This document shows, piece by piece, positions 1 to 7,160 of a stretch of 17,252 nucleotides of DNA. The notes beneath the pieces are model-generated. The model was not told the origin of the DNA. It searched no databases and worked only from the letters and a program-made list of their open reading frames with translations. Position 1 is the stretch's first letter. Every line of letters starts with the position of its first letter. A program made the translations under genes and the position numbers. Origin of the DNA: Cellvibrionaceae bacterium (lineage in GTDB: Bacteria > Pseudomonadota > Gammaproteobacteria > Pseudomonadales > Cellvibrionaceae); NCBI GenBank assembly GCA_030597965.1, contig JAUVQU010000024.1, positions 1 through 17,252 on the forward strand, given 5' to 3'.

Positions 1-782
1 AAGACTCTTTGATTGTACATGATGACCTGACCAAGCAAGCTTGGGCTTATCGTCAAATTTCCTTGCTGCTTCGTCGCCCACCAGGTCGTGAAGCTTACCC
101 TGGTGATGTTTTCTACTTGCACTCACGTTTGCTTGAGCGTGCTTCACGCGTAAATGTTGACTACGTAGAAAAATTCACTAACGGTGAAGTGAAAGGCAAG
201 ACCGGTTCTATGACCGCTCTACCAATCATTGAAACTCAAGCGGGTGACGTATCAGCGTTCGTACCAACTAACGTAATTTCGATTACCGATGGTCAGATTT
301 TCTTGGAAACTGACTTGTTCAATGCGGGCTTGCGCCCAGCGATGAACGCCGGTGTATCGGTATCGCGTGTTGGTGGTGCGGCTCAGACTAAAGTTATTAA
401 GAAACTGTCCGGTGGTATTCGTACCGCATTGGCTCAGTACCGTGAATTGGCGGCATTCTCGCAGTTCGCATCTGACCTTGACGACGCAACCAAGGCCCAG
501 TTGGACCACGGTGAGCGCGTAACCGAGCTGATGAAGCAGAAGCAATACTCTCCTCTGTCTATTGCAGAGATGGGTGTGGTTCTTTTCGCAGCCAACGAAG
601 GCTTTTTGCAGGACGTAGAAGTAGCCAAGATCGGTAGCTTCGAGTCTGCCTTACTTTCTTACATGAACAGTGAAAACGCTGATCTTATGAAGAAGATAAA
701 TGATTCCGGAGATTTCAACGCTGAAATCGAATCTGGATTCAAGGCCGCTCTGGACAAGTTCAAATCAACTCAGACTTGGTAA
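1..782 (+). CDS. atpA: F1Fo ATP synthase subunit alpha, C-terminal part (5' end outside window)
   Basis: This is the C-terminal half of the alpha subunit of the catalytic F1 head; alpha carries the non-catalytic nucleotide sites and alternates with beta in the hexamer. The reading frame is open from the first base (first full codon at 3), so the gene begins upstream. The visible part has the near-invariant alpha stretches QISLLLRRPPGREA, LHSRLLERA, ALPIIETQAGDVSAFVPTN and SVSRVGGAAQTK. The last includes the SRVGG segment whose arginine (the alpha arginine finger in the family) reaches the beta catalytic site. It ends FKSTQTW, as in E. coli. It is followed by atpG, atpD and atpC in the standard atp operon order. 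The TTG at 9 is an internal leucine codon, not a start. Confidence 0.97.
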   Translation, partial: DSLIVHDDLTKQAWAYRQISLLLRRPPGREAYPGDVFYLHSRLLERASRVNVDYVEKFTNGEVKGKTGSMTALPIIETQAGDVSAFVPTNVISITDGQIFLETDLFNAGLRPAMNAGVSVSRVGGAAQTKVIKKLSGGIRTALAQYRELAAFSQFASDLDDATKAQLDHGERVTELMKQKQYSPLSIAEMGVVLFAANEGFLQDVEVAKIGSFESALLSYMNSENADLMKKINDSGDFNAEIESGFKAALDKFKSTQTW

Positions 783-790
783 GACAGACT

Positions 791-817
791 TCGCAAACAC
801 CTAATAAGTGTTTGCGA
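791..817 (+). promoter_or_regulatory. Intercistronic hairpin between atpA and atpG
   Basis: A perfect 10-bp inverted repeat, TCGCAAACAC (791-800) and GTGTTTGCGA (808-817), flanks a 7-nt loop. It starts 8 bases after the atpA stop and no T-run follows, so it is not a classical terminator. It more likely affects mRNA stability, processing or coupling within the atp transcript. The right-arm motif GTGTTTG recurs at 853-859 and 868-874, the last copy abutting the G-run that serves as the atpG ribosome binding site. Confidence 0.6.
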
Positions 818-884
818 TAACTGAAATTATGAAAACCTTGTTTGATAATAAAGTGTTTGAAATGAAAGTGTTTGGGGGGCGGTA

Positions 885-1745
885 ATGGCAGGCGGAAAAG
901 AAATACGTACTCAGATAACGAGTATTAAAAGTACGCAGAAAATCACTAGCGCCATGGAAATGGTTGCGGCGAGTAAGATGCGTAAAGCGCAAGACCGCAT
1001 GCAGCGCGGCAAGCCTTATGCCAAGAGCATACGCTCGGTTGTAGGCCATATTGCCAGCGCCAACCCAGAATACAAGCACCTGTTTATGCGGGAGCGTGAA
1101 GTAAAGCGCGTGGGCTACATTCTGGTTTCTAGCGATCGTGGTTTGTGTGGCGGCTTGAACATTAACTTGTTCAAGACAGCCATTAAATCCATGAAAGAGT
1201 GGAACGACCAAGAGGTTGAAATTGACCTCTGCGTTGTAGGCGCCAAAGCAATGGCCTTTTTTAACAGCTATGGCGGTAACGTTGTTGCTGCTGTGCGTGA
1301 TCTTGGTGAAGATCCATCTGTTGCTGATTTGATCGGCAGCGTGAAAATCATGCTCGACTCTTTTGCTGAAGGCAAACTAGACAAGCTGTATCTGGTCGGT
1401 AATGAGTTCGTGAACACCATGACTCAAACACCAACGGTACGCCAGTTATTGCCTTTGTTAGCCGACGCAGATGAGAAGCTGCAACACAGCTGGGATTACT
1501 TGTACGAACCTGAGGCAGAAGCTCTGCTGGAAGGTTTATTGATTCGGTACATTGAATCACAGGTATATCAGGCTGTTGTTGAGAACGGAGCATGTGAAAT
1601 GGCTGCACGTATGATGGCGATGAAGAGCGCCACCGATAATGCGGGTGACCTGATTGATGATCTGCAACTGATTTATAACAAGGCTCGTCAGTCTGCGATT
1701 ACGCAAGAACTGTCTGAGATTGTTAGTGGCGCTGCTGCGGTATAA
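885..1745 (+). CDS. atpG: F1Fo ATP synthase subunit gamma
   Basis: This is the central rotor shaft of F1, linking proton-driven c-ring rotation to conformational changes in the beta subunits. The protein has 286 aa (E. coli has 287). The N-terminal helix MAGGKEIRTQITSIKSTQKI, the following ITSAMEMVAASKMRKAQ, the SSDRGLCGGLN segment and the C-terminal helix (TDNAGDLI... ITQELSEIVSGA) are all present; these two terminal helices form the coiled coil inside the alpha3beta3 hexamer. The ATG is preceded by a G-rich ribosome binding site (GGGGGGCGG, 874-882) only 2 nt away, an unusually short spacer. The gap from atpA is 102 bp, long for this operon, and holds the hairpin at 791-817. Confidence 0.97.
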   Translation: MAGGKEIRTQITSIKSTQKITSAMEMVAASKMRKAQDRMQRGKPYAKSIRSVVGHIASANPEYKHLFMREREVKRVGYILVSSDRGLCGGLNINLFKTAIKSMKEWNDQEVEIDLCVVGAKAMAFFNSYGGNVVAAVRDLGEDPSVADLIGSVKIMLDSFAEGKLDKLYLVGNEFVNTMTQTPTVRQLLPLLADADEKLQHSWDYLYEPEAEALLEGLLIRYIESQVYQAVVENGACEMAARMMAMKSATDNAGDLIDDLQLIYNKARQSAITQELSEIVSGAAAV

Positions 1746-1794
1746 TGCAGCGAGTAAATAGATTTTTTAAACTTTTGTAATTGAGGATCCGGAC

Positions 1795-3171
1795 ATGAGT
1801 AACGGACGTATCGTACAAATTATTGGTGCTGTAATCGATGTGGAATTCCCACGTGATTCTGTGCCAAAGGTATATGACGCCTTAACTGTTACTGAAAAGG
1901 GTTTGACCCTTGAAGTGCAACAGCAGTTGGGTGACGGCGTGGTACGCGCAATCGCCATGGGTGCTTCTGAAGGTCTGAGCCGCGGCTTGGCTGTAGATAA
2001 TACCAACGCTCCAATTTCTGTGCCTGTAGGCGCTGAGACTTTGGGTCGTATCATGGATGTATTGGGTAACCCAATCGACGAAGCTGGCCCAATTGGTGAA
2101 AAAACTCGCAGCGAGATTCACCGTAAAGCCCCTGCTTATGATGAGTTGGCTGCTTCTGACGAGCTGCTTGAAACAGGCATCAAGGTTATCGACCTTGTTT
2201 GTCCGTTTGCCAGAGGTGGTAAAGTGGGTCTGTTCGGTGGTGCGGGTGTAGGTAAAACCGTAAACATGATGGAGCTGATCAACAACATCGCTAAAGAGCA
2301 CAGCGGTCTGTCTGTATTCGCAGGTGTTGGTGAGCGTACTCGAGAAGGTAACGACTTCTACTACGAGATGGAAGAATCCAATGTATTGGATAAAGTTGCC
2401 ATGGTATACGGTCAGATGAATGAGCCACCAGGCAACCGCTTGCGCGTTGCATTGTCTGGTCTGACTATGGCCGAACACTTCCGTGACGAAGGCAAAGACG
2501 TATTGTTGTTCATCGATAACATCTATCGTTATACCTTGGCGGGTACGGAAGTATCTGCACTGCTGGGTCGTATGCCTTCAGCGGTAGGTTACCAGCCAAC
2601 ATTGGCTGAAGAGATGGGTGTTCTTCAGGAGCGTATTACTTCTACTAAACAGGGTTCTATTACCTCTGTTCAGGCGGTATATGTACCTGCGGATGACTTG
2701 ACTGATCCGTCTCCTGCAACCACCTTCGCCCACTTGGATTCAACCGTTGTATTGAGCCGTGACATCGCCTCTAAGGGTATTTACCCTGCGATCGATCCAC
2801 TGGACTCATCTTCACGTCAGCTTGATCCATTGATCATCGGTGAAGAGCATTACGCGATTGCGCGTGGTGTTCAGTCTGTTCTTCAGCGTTACAAAGAGCT
2901 GAAAGACATCATCGCGATTCTGGGTATGGATGAATTGTCTGAAGAAGATAAGCAGTCTGTAAACCGTGCACGTAAGATTGAGCGTTTCTTGTCTCAGCCT
3001 TTCCACGTAGCTGAAGTATTTACCGGTTCTCCTGGTAAGTATGTATCGCTGAAAGAAACCCTGCGTGGTTTCTCAAGCCTGCTATCTGGTGAGTTCGATG
3101 ACCTGCCTGAGCAAGCGTTCTACATGGTTGGCGGAATCGACGAAGTGATCGAGAAAGCAAAAACTCTTTAA
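1795..3171 (+). CDS. atpD: F1Fo ATP synthase subunit beta (catalytic)
   Basis: This is the catalytic subunit that makes ATP from ADP and phosphate in the F1 head at the cytoplasmic face of the inner membrane. The protein has 458 aa (E. coli has 460). The Walker A loop GGAGVGKT is at residues 148-155 with K154 and T155. The catalytic glutamate of the GERTREGND motif is E180. The Walker B aspartate is D241 in LLFIDN. The DELSEED lever loop that contacts gamma is at 379-385. No key residue is missing. A GAGGA ribosome binding site lies at 1783-1787, 7 nt before the ATG. The 49-bp gap after atpG is AT-rich and shows no convincing terminator, so co-transcription is expected. Confidence 0.98.
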   Translation: MSNGRIVQIIGAVIDVEFPRDSVPKVYDALTVTEKGLTLEVQQQLGDGVVRAIAMGASEGLSRGLAVDNTNAPISVPVGAETLGRIMDVLGNPIDEAGPIGEKTRSEIHRKAPAYDELAASDELLETGIKVIDLVCPFARGGKVGLFGGAGVGKTVNMMELINNIAKEHSGLSVFAGVGERTREGNDFYYEMEESNVLDKVAMVYGQMNEPPGNRLRVALSGLTMAEHFRDEGKDVLLFIDNIYRYTLAGTEVSALLGRMPSAVGYQPTLAEEMGVLQERITSTKQGSITSVQAVYVPADDLTDPSPATTFAHLDSTVVLSRDIASKGIYPAIDPLDSSSRQLDPLIIGEEHYAIARGVQSVLQRYKELKDIIAILGMDELSEEDKQSVNRARKIERFLSQPFHVAEVFTGSPGKYVSLKETLRGFSSLLSGEFDDLPEQAFYMVGGIDEVIEKAKTL

Positions 3172-3192
3172 TCACTTAGGTTAGCTAGAGAA

Positions 3193-3218
3193 TCATCCAC
3201 TGCTAAAGCGGTGGATGA
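3193..3218 (+). promoter_or_regulatory. Intercistronic hairpin between atpD and atpC
   Basis: An 11-bp stem (3193-3203 with 3208-3218, one U-G wobble) closes a 4-nt TAAA loop. The core arms are CATCCACTGC and GCGGTGGATG. It is 21 nt after the atpD stop and 34 nt before the atpC start, and no T-run follows. It could attenuate or stabilise the message and so help set epsilon output, which must be far below that of beta. The function is inferred; the structure is visible in the sequence. Confidence 0.55.
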
Positions 3219-3252
3219 GGCGTTCAAAAGGCGCTTCAATAGAGGTAATAAT

Positions 3253-3675
3253 ATGACTATGACACTCCAATGTGACATTGTTAGCGCAGAACAAGAAATC
3301 TTTTCCGGCTTAGTGGAAATGGTGATTGCAGCTGGTACCGAAGGTGATGTCGGTATTTCGTACGGTCACGCACCATTATTAACCGGACTTCAACCTGGTC
3401 CAATCCGAGTGATTACCCAGGGTGGTGAAGAAGAGGTTTATTATGTTTCTGGCGGATATCTCGAAGTACAGCCTTATCACATAAGCGTACTGGCAGATAC
3501 GGCTCTGCGTGCCAGTGATATGGATGAAGCTGCGGCTCTAGAAGCTAAACGTGAAGCGGAACAAGTTCTGAATAATCAGAGCGGTGATTTCGATTACTCA
3601 CGTGCAGCCAGCCAATTGGCGGAAGCTGTGGCTCAGTTGCGTACCATTCAGGCATTGCGTAAGAGGTTGGGTTAA
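3253..3675 (+). CDS. atpC: F1Fo ATP synthase subunit epsilon
   Basis: The epsilon subunit sits on the gamma foot against the c-ring and inhibits ATP hydrolysis. The protein has 140 aa. The N-terminal beta-sandwich carries the family signatures DIVSAEQEIFSGLVE, GDVGISYGHAPLLTGLQPG and SGGYLEVQP. The C-terminal helical hairpin runs through DEAAALEAKREAEQ to the end. I chose the ATG at 3253 because AGAGG lies at 3241-3245, 7 nt upstream, and homologues start with the same short M-x-M-T leader. An in-frame GTG at 3211 would add 14 residues unlike the family and has no good ribosome binding site. It is the last gene of the atp operon and is followed by a strong terminator. Confidence 0.96.
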   Translation: MTMTLQCDIVSAEQEIFSGLVEMVIAAGTEGDVGISYGHAPLLTGLQPGPIRVITQGGEEEVYYVSGGYLEVQPYHISVLADTALRASDMDEAAALEAKREAEQVLNNQSGDFDYSRAASQLAEAVAQLRTIQALRKRLG

Positions 3676-3700
3676 CTCAGCGATTACACAGTCCCTGCAT

Positions 3701-3735
3701 AATAAAAAGGGTAGCATTAGCTACCCTTTTTATTT
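3701..3735 (+). terminator. Rho-independent terminator of the atp operon
   Basis: GGGTAGC (3709-3715) pairs with GCTACCC (3720-3726) across a 4-nt ATTA loop. Flanking A and T runs (AAAAA 3704-3708, TTTTT 3727-3731) extend the stem to about 15 bp with a T-rich tail. It lies 25 bp after atpC and separates the atp operon from glmU. The A-run on the left arm would also let it act on the opposite strand. Confidence 0.92.
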
Positions 3736-3755
3736 GCCTGTAACAAAAGTTAGCT

Positions 3756-3784
3756 CTGTCAATCAATAACAGCTACGCTATAAC
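3756..3784 (+). promoter_or_regulatory. Probable sigma70 promoter for glmU
   Basis: A -35-like CTGTCA (3756-3761, 4/6 match to TTGACA) is separated by exactly 17 bp from a -10-like TATAAC (3779-3784, 5/6 match to TATAAT). Transcription would start near 3791, giving a leader of about 40 nt. It lies just downstream of the atp terminator, where a new promoter is needed. The assignment rests on sequence match and position only. Confidence 0.6.
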
Positions 3785-3830
3785 TAATTGAAAATACTGA
3801 ACGTTTTAAGAAATATAAGAAGAAGACACT

Positions 3831-5213
3831 ATGCTTGATATTGTTGTTCTCGCTGCGGGTAAAGGCACCCGCATGAAGTCCGATCTTCCCAAGGTTCTAC
3901 ATCCGATAGCGGGCAAACCAATGCTGGGTCATGTATTGGATCGCGCGCGTGAATTGGGTGGTGAGAATACTCAATTAAACGTTGTGATTGGCCATGGTAG
4001 CGACAAGGTAGAAGAGCTGTTCTCGGCCGATGATGTCAGTTTCGTCTATCAGTTAGACCAACTCGGCACCGGTCATGCTGTGCAGCAGGCACTGTCCCAT
4101 ATCCGTAGTGCAGCCACTGTCTTGATTTTGTATGGTGATGTGCCGCTTATTTCTTTGGAGACACTAGAGCAGCTAGACCAATGTGTTTCCGATGAGAGTA
4201 TGGGACTGTTAACGGTTAATCTGAACGATCCGACGGGCTATGGCCGTATTGTCAGAAGCTCTGAGGCTCAATCTGAAGGCCAAGTTGAGGCGATTATTGA
4301 GCAGAAAGATGCGACTAGCGACCAGTTGGAAATTAACGAGGTAAATACCGGTGTGATGGCTGTGCGTGGCAGTGACCTGCAAAAGTGGTTGCCGAACCTT
4401 TCTAATGACAATGCACAGCAGGAGTATTACCTGACAGACCTTATTGCGATGGCAGTTGCCGATGGTAAAACCGTAGTCACCGCACAACCCAAAGATGAAA
4501 TTGAAGTATTGGGAGTAAACAATCGTCACCAGCAAGCGCAATTAGAGCGCTATTATCAGCAGCAAACAGCAGAGCAATTAATGGTTGAGGGTGTCACCCT
4601 ACTCGACCCTAACCGTTTTGATTGTCGCGGCGAATTAACGGTTGGTCATGATGTTGAAATAGATGTGAATTGTATTTTTGTTGGGCGTGTAGAGTTGGGA
4701 GATAACGTTAAAGTTGGTGCAAATTGTATTATTGAAAATAGCACAATTGGTGCTGGTACAATTATTAAAGCCAACAGCTTAATAGACGATAGCAGTGTCG
4801 GAGAAAAGTGTGATATCGGACCTTTTGCACGATTAAGGCCGGGAACAAATCTGGCCAATAAAGCCAAAATAGGCAACTTTGTAGAAACAAAAAAAGCCAA
4901 TATTGGTGTTGGCAGCAAAGTGAATCACTTAACCTACATTGGTGATGCCGAAATAGGCGAAGGCGTGAATATTGGTGCAGGCACAATTACCTGTAACTAC
5001 GATGGAGTGAACAAATCAAAAACCATTATTGGTGATGGCGCTTTTATTGGATCTAACAGCAGTCTCGTTGCACCAGTAACTATTGGTGAAAATGCTACCG
5101 TAGGCGCGGGCACCACTTTAAGCGCGGACTTACCGGATGGTAACTTAGGTGTGGCTCGAGCCAAGCAGCGCAATATTAAAGGCTGGAAGCGCCCAGAAAA
5201 AAAGATTGATTAA
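3831..5213 (+). CDS. glmU: Bifunctional GlcNAc-1-phosphate uridyltransferase / glucosamine-1-phosphate acetyltransferase
   Basis: GlmU carries out the last two steps of UDP-GlcNAc synthesis in the cytoplasm: acetylation of glucosamine-1-phosphate, then uridylyl transfer. The product feeds peptidoglycan and lipopolysaccharide synthesis. The protein has 460 aa, the usual length. The N-terminal nucleotidyltransferase domain has LAAGKGTRMKSDLPK at residues 7-21 and YGDVP at 101-105, with D103 the expected metal ligand. The left-handed beta-helix of hexapeptide repeats begins around residue 250, and the acetyltransferase histidine is H366 in KVNHLTY. It ends GWKRPEKK like E. coli. The ATG has only a weak purine-rich site (AAGAAG) upstream. 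glmS follows after 99 bp. The beta-helix half is visibly more AT-rich than the first half, which I read as composition of the repeat rather than transfer. Confidence 0.97.
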   Translation: MLDIVVLAAGKGTRMKSDLPKVLHPIAGKPMLGHVLDRARELGGENTQLNVVIGHGSDKVEELFSADDVSFVYQLDQLGTGHAVQQALSHIRSAATVLILYGDVPLISLETLEQLDQCVSDESMGLLTVNLNDPTGYGRIVRSSEAQSEGQVEAIIEQKDATSDQLEINEVNTGVMAVRGSDLQKWLPNLSNDNAQQEYYLTDLIAMAVADGKTVVTAQPKDEIEVLGVNNRHQQAQLERYYQQQTAEQLMVEGVTLLDPNRFDCRGELTVGHDVEIDVNCIFVGRVELGDNVKVGANCIIENSTIGAGTIIKANSLIDDSSVGEKCDIGPFARLRPGTNLANKAKIGNFVETKKANIGVGSKVNHLTYIGDAEIGEGVNIGAGTITCNYDGVNKSKTIIGDGAFIGSNSSLVAPVTIGENATVGAGTTLSADLPDGNLGVARAKQRNIKGWKRPEKKID

Positions 5214-5230
5214 TTAGAAGGTTTTGCATT

Positions 5231-5248
5231 GTCGGAATAAACTCCGGC
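5231..5248 (+). other. Small hairpin in the glmU-glmS gap
   Basis: GTCGGA (5231-5236) can pair with TCCGGC (5243-5248), giving 6 bp with one U-G wobble and a 6-nt loop. It lies 17 nt after the glmU stop. In enteric bacteria the glmUS message is cleaved near the glmU stop and glmS is then controlled by small RNAs; whether this hairpin plays any such role here is unknown. There is no T-run, so it is not a terminator. Confidence 0.25.
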
Positions 5249-5312
5249 CTACTCTCTAAACGGGTAGTAATTTAACCTCGAGAGATTGAACGGATTAATA
5301 AAGAGAAAGCAT

Positions 5313-7139
5313 ATGTGTGGAATTGTTGGTGCAGTCGCAGAGCGTAATGTGACAGGGATTTTAATCGAAGGCCTACACCGCCTTGAATACCGTGGCTACG
5401 ATTCTGCTGGCATGGCAGTGATTGATCGCAATGGTGACTTAGCTATACACAAAGCTAATGGCAAAGTGGCAGGCTTGGAGGACAAGCAAAATGCTAACCC
5501 AATTAAAGGTCATGAAGGGATAGCCCACACCCGTTGGGCAACACACGGTGCTCCTTCAGAAAAAAATGCACACCCACACTGTTCTGATCACATTGCCGTG
5601 GTGCACAACGGTATTATTGAAAACCACCAATCATTACGTGAAGCCTTAAGCGCACGGGGTTATGAATTTGTTTCGGAAACCGACACTGAAGTTGTCGCTC
5701 ATTTAATACACAGCTTGTATCAAGAAACAGACTCACTAAAAGAAGCTGTAAAAAAAGCACTGGAATATTTTGATGGTGCTTATGCTTTGGGCGTTATATC
5801 AACACGTGAACCTAACTGTTTAATTGCAGCTCGCAGCGGCAGCCCGCTTGTAGTGGGTGTTGGTATTGAAGAAAACTTCATTGCCTCTGACCAACTTGCT
5901 TTGCGACAGGTTACCGATCGTTTTATTTATCTTGATGAAGGCGATATGGCGGTAGTTTCTACCGATAGTATTGCCATTGAAGACTCGGCGGGCAATCCTG
6001 TCGAACGAAAAATAACACGCATTAAAGAGGCTGAAGAATCAGCGGACAAAGGTGAATATCGCCACTACATGCTCAAAGAAATTGACGAGCAAACACGTGT
6101 ACTGGGTAACACAATGCAAGGCCGGATTAATAACACCCAGGTGTTGGAGGCCGCATTTGGAGTCGGAGCAACAGAGGTTTTTGACAGGGTAGAAAGTGTA
6201 CAAATTATTGCCTGTGGTACCAGTTATCACGCGGGCATGGTGGCACGTTATTGGTTAGAAGACTGGGCTGGCATCCCCTGCTCTGTCGAAGTCGCCAGTG
6301 AGTTTCGCTACCGTAAAACCGTTGCTCGACCTAATACCCTGTTTGTGACCATATCCCAGTCAGGAGAAACTGCAGATACCCTGGCCGCACTTCGTAATAG
6401 TGAAGGTGATTACCTTGCTAGCTTGGTGATTTGTAATGTGGCCAACAGTTCATTGGTTCGTGAATCTGATCTTTCTTTGATGACTTTGGCTGGCCCGGAA
6501 ATTGGCGTAGCCTCCACCAAGGCATTTACAACACAATTAGTCGCGCTACAAATTCTTGCCATTGCGCTTGGTCGCCGTCATTCATTAACGCCAGAATTAG
6601 AAACTGAGTTAGTAGAAAGTTTGCATTTATTACCACAAATTTGCGAAAGAGTTTTAACGCTTTCGGAGCGTATTGAACAAGTGAGTGAAGACTTTGCTGA
6701 AAAACATCATGCTCTTTTTTTGGGGCGTGGTGTTGAATATCCAATCGCAATGGAAGGTGCGCTTAAGCTCAAAGAGATCTCTTATATTCACGCAGAAGCA
6801 TACCCGGCGGGTGAATTAAAGCACGGGCCACTGGCACTGGTTGATAGTGACATGCCAGTGATCGCTGTAGCGCCAAATAATGAATTATTAGAAAAATTAA
6901 AGTCTAACCTGGAAGAAGTGCAGGCTAGAGGAGGTAAACTTTATGTCTTTGCCGATGAGAATTCAGGTTTTAAAGAAGATGAAAATACCGTTGTGGTAAA
7001 CCTGCCGCACGTACCGATAAGTATTGCGCCAATTGTTTACACCCTGCCCTTACAGTTACTTTCTTACCATGTCGCTGTTTTAAAAGGGACGGATGTCGAT
7101 CAGCCACGTAATCTGGCTAAGTCAGTAACTGTTGAATAA
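5313..7139 (+). CDS. glmS: Glutamine--fructose-6-phosphate aminotransferase (isomerizing)
   Basis: GlmS makes glucosamine-6-phosphate from fructose-6-phosphate and glutamine, the committed step of amino-sugar synthesis. The start is fixed by biochemistry: Met must be followed by the N-terminal nucleophile Cys2 (MCGIVGAV), so the ATG at 5313 is correct, giving 608 aa (E. coli has 609). An in-frame start at 5286 would bury the cysteine. The glutaminase domain shows RLEYRGYDSAG, HTRWATHG and SETDTEV. Two sugar-isomerase (SIS) domains follow, with CGTSYHAG and SQSGETADTLAA in the first and the HAEAYPAGELKHGPLAL segment leading to the second. The C-terminal tail ends in DQPRNLAKSVTVE, the canonical end that contributes the active-site lysine. 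It shares a unit with glmU and converges on the regulator at 7161. Confidence 0.98.
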   Translation: MCGIVGAVAERNVTGILIEGLHRLEYRGYDSAGMAVIDRNGDLAIHKANGKVAGLEDKQNANPIKGHEGIAHTRWATHGAPSEKNAHPHCSDHIAVVHNGIIENHQSLREALSARGYEFVSETDTEVVAHLIHSLYQETDSLKEAVKKALEYFDGAYALGVISTREPNCLIAARSGSPLVVGVGIEENFIASDQLALRQVTDRFIYLDEGDMAVVSTDSIAIEDSAGNPVERKITRIKEAEESADKGEYRHYMLKEIDEQTRVLGNTMQGRINNTQVLEAAFGVGATEVFDRVESVQIIACGTSYHAGMVARYWLEDWAGIPCSVEVASEFRYRKTVARPNTLFVTISQSGETADTLAALRNSEGDYLASLVICNVANSSLVRESDLSLMTLAGPEIGVASTKAFTTQLVALQILAIALGRRHSLTPELETELVESLHLLPQICERVLTLSERIEQVSEDFAEKHHALFLGRGVEYPIAMEGALKLKEISYIHAEAYPAGELKHGPLALVDSDMPVIAVAPNNELLEKLKSNLEEVQARGGKLYVFADENSGFKEDENTVVVNLPHVPISIAPIVYTLPLQLLSYHVAVLKGTDVDQPRNLAKSVTVE

Positions 7140-7160
7140 ACAACAAAGTATTTGCTGGAA

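Noticed and set aside
1882..2478. 198-codon open frame on the minus strand inside atpD, plus many similar antisense frames in other genes
   Set aside because: It lies fully opposite a highly conserved gene, has a low-complexity His/Thr/Gln-rich product with no recognisable domain, and has no ribosome binding site. It is a shadow of atpD codon use.
3211..3252. Longer atpC start at an upstream GTG
   Set aside because: The 14 extra residues are unlike the epsilon family and overlap the intercistronic hairpin, while ATG 3253 has a well-placed AGAGG.
5286..5312. Longer glmS start
   Set aside because: The catalytic cysteine must directly follow the initiator methionine, which fixes the start at 5313.
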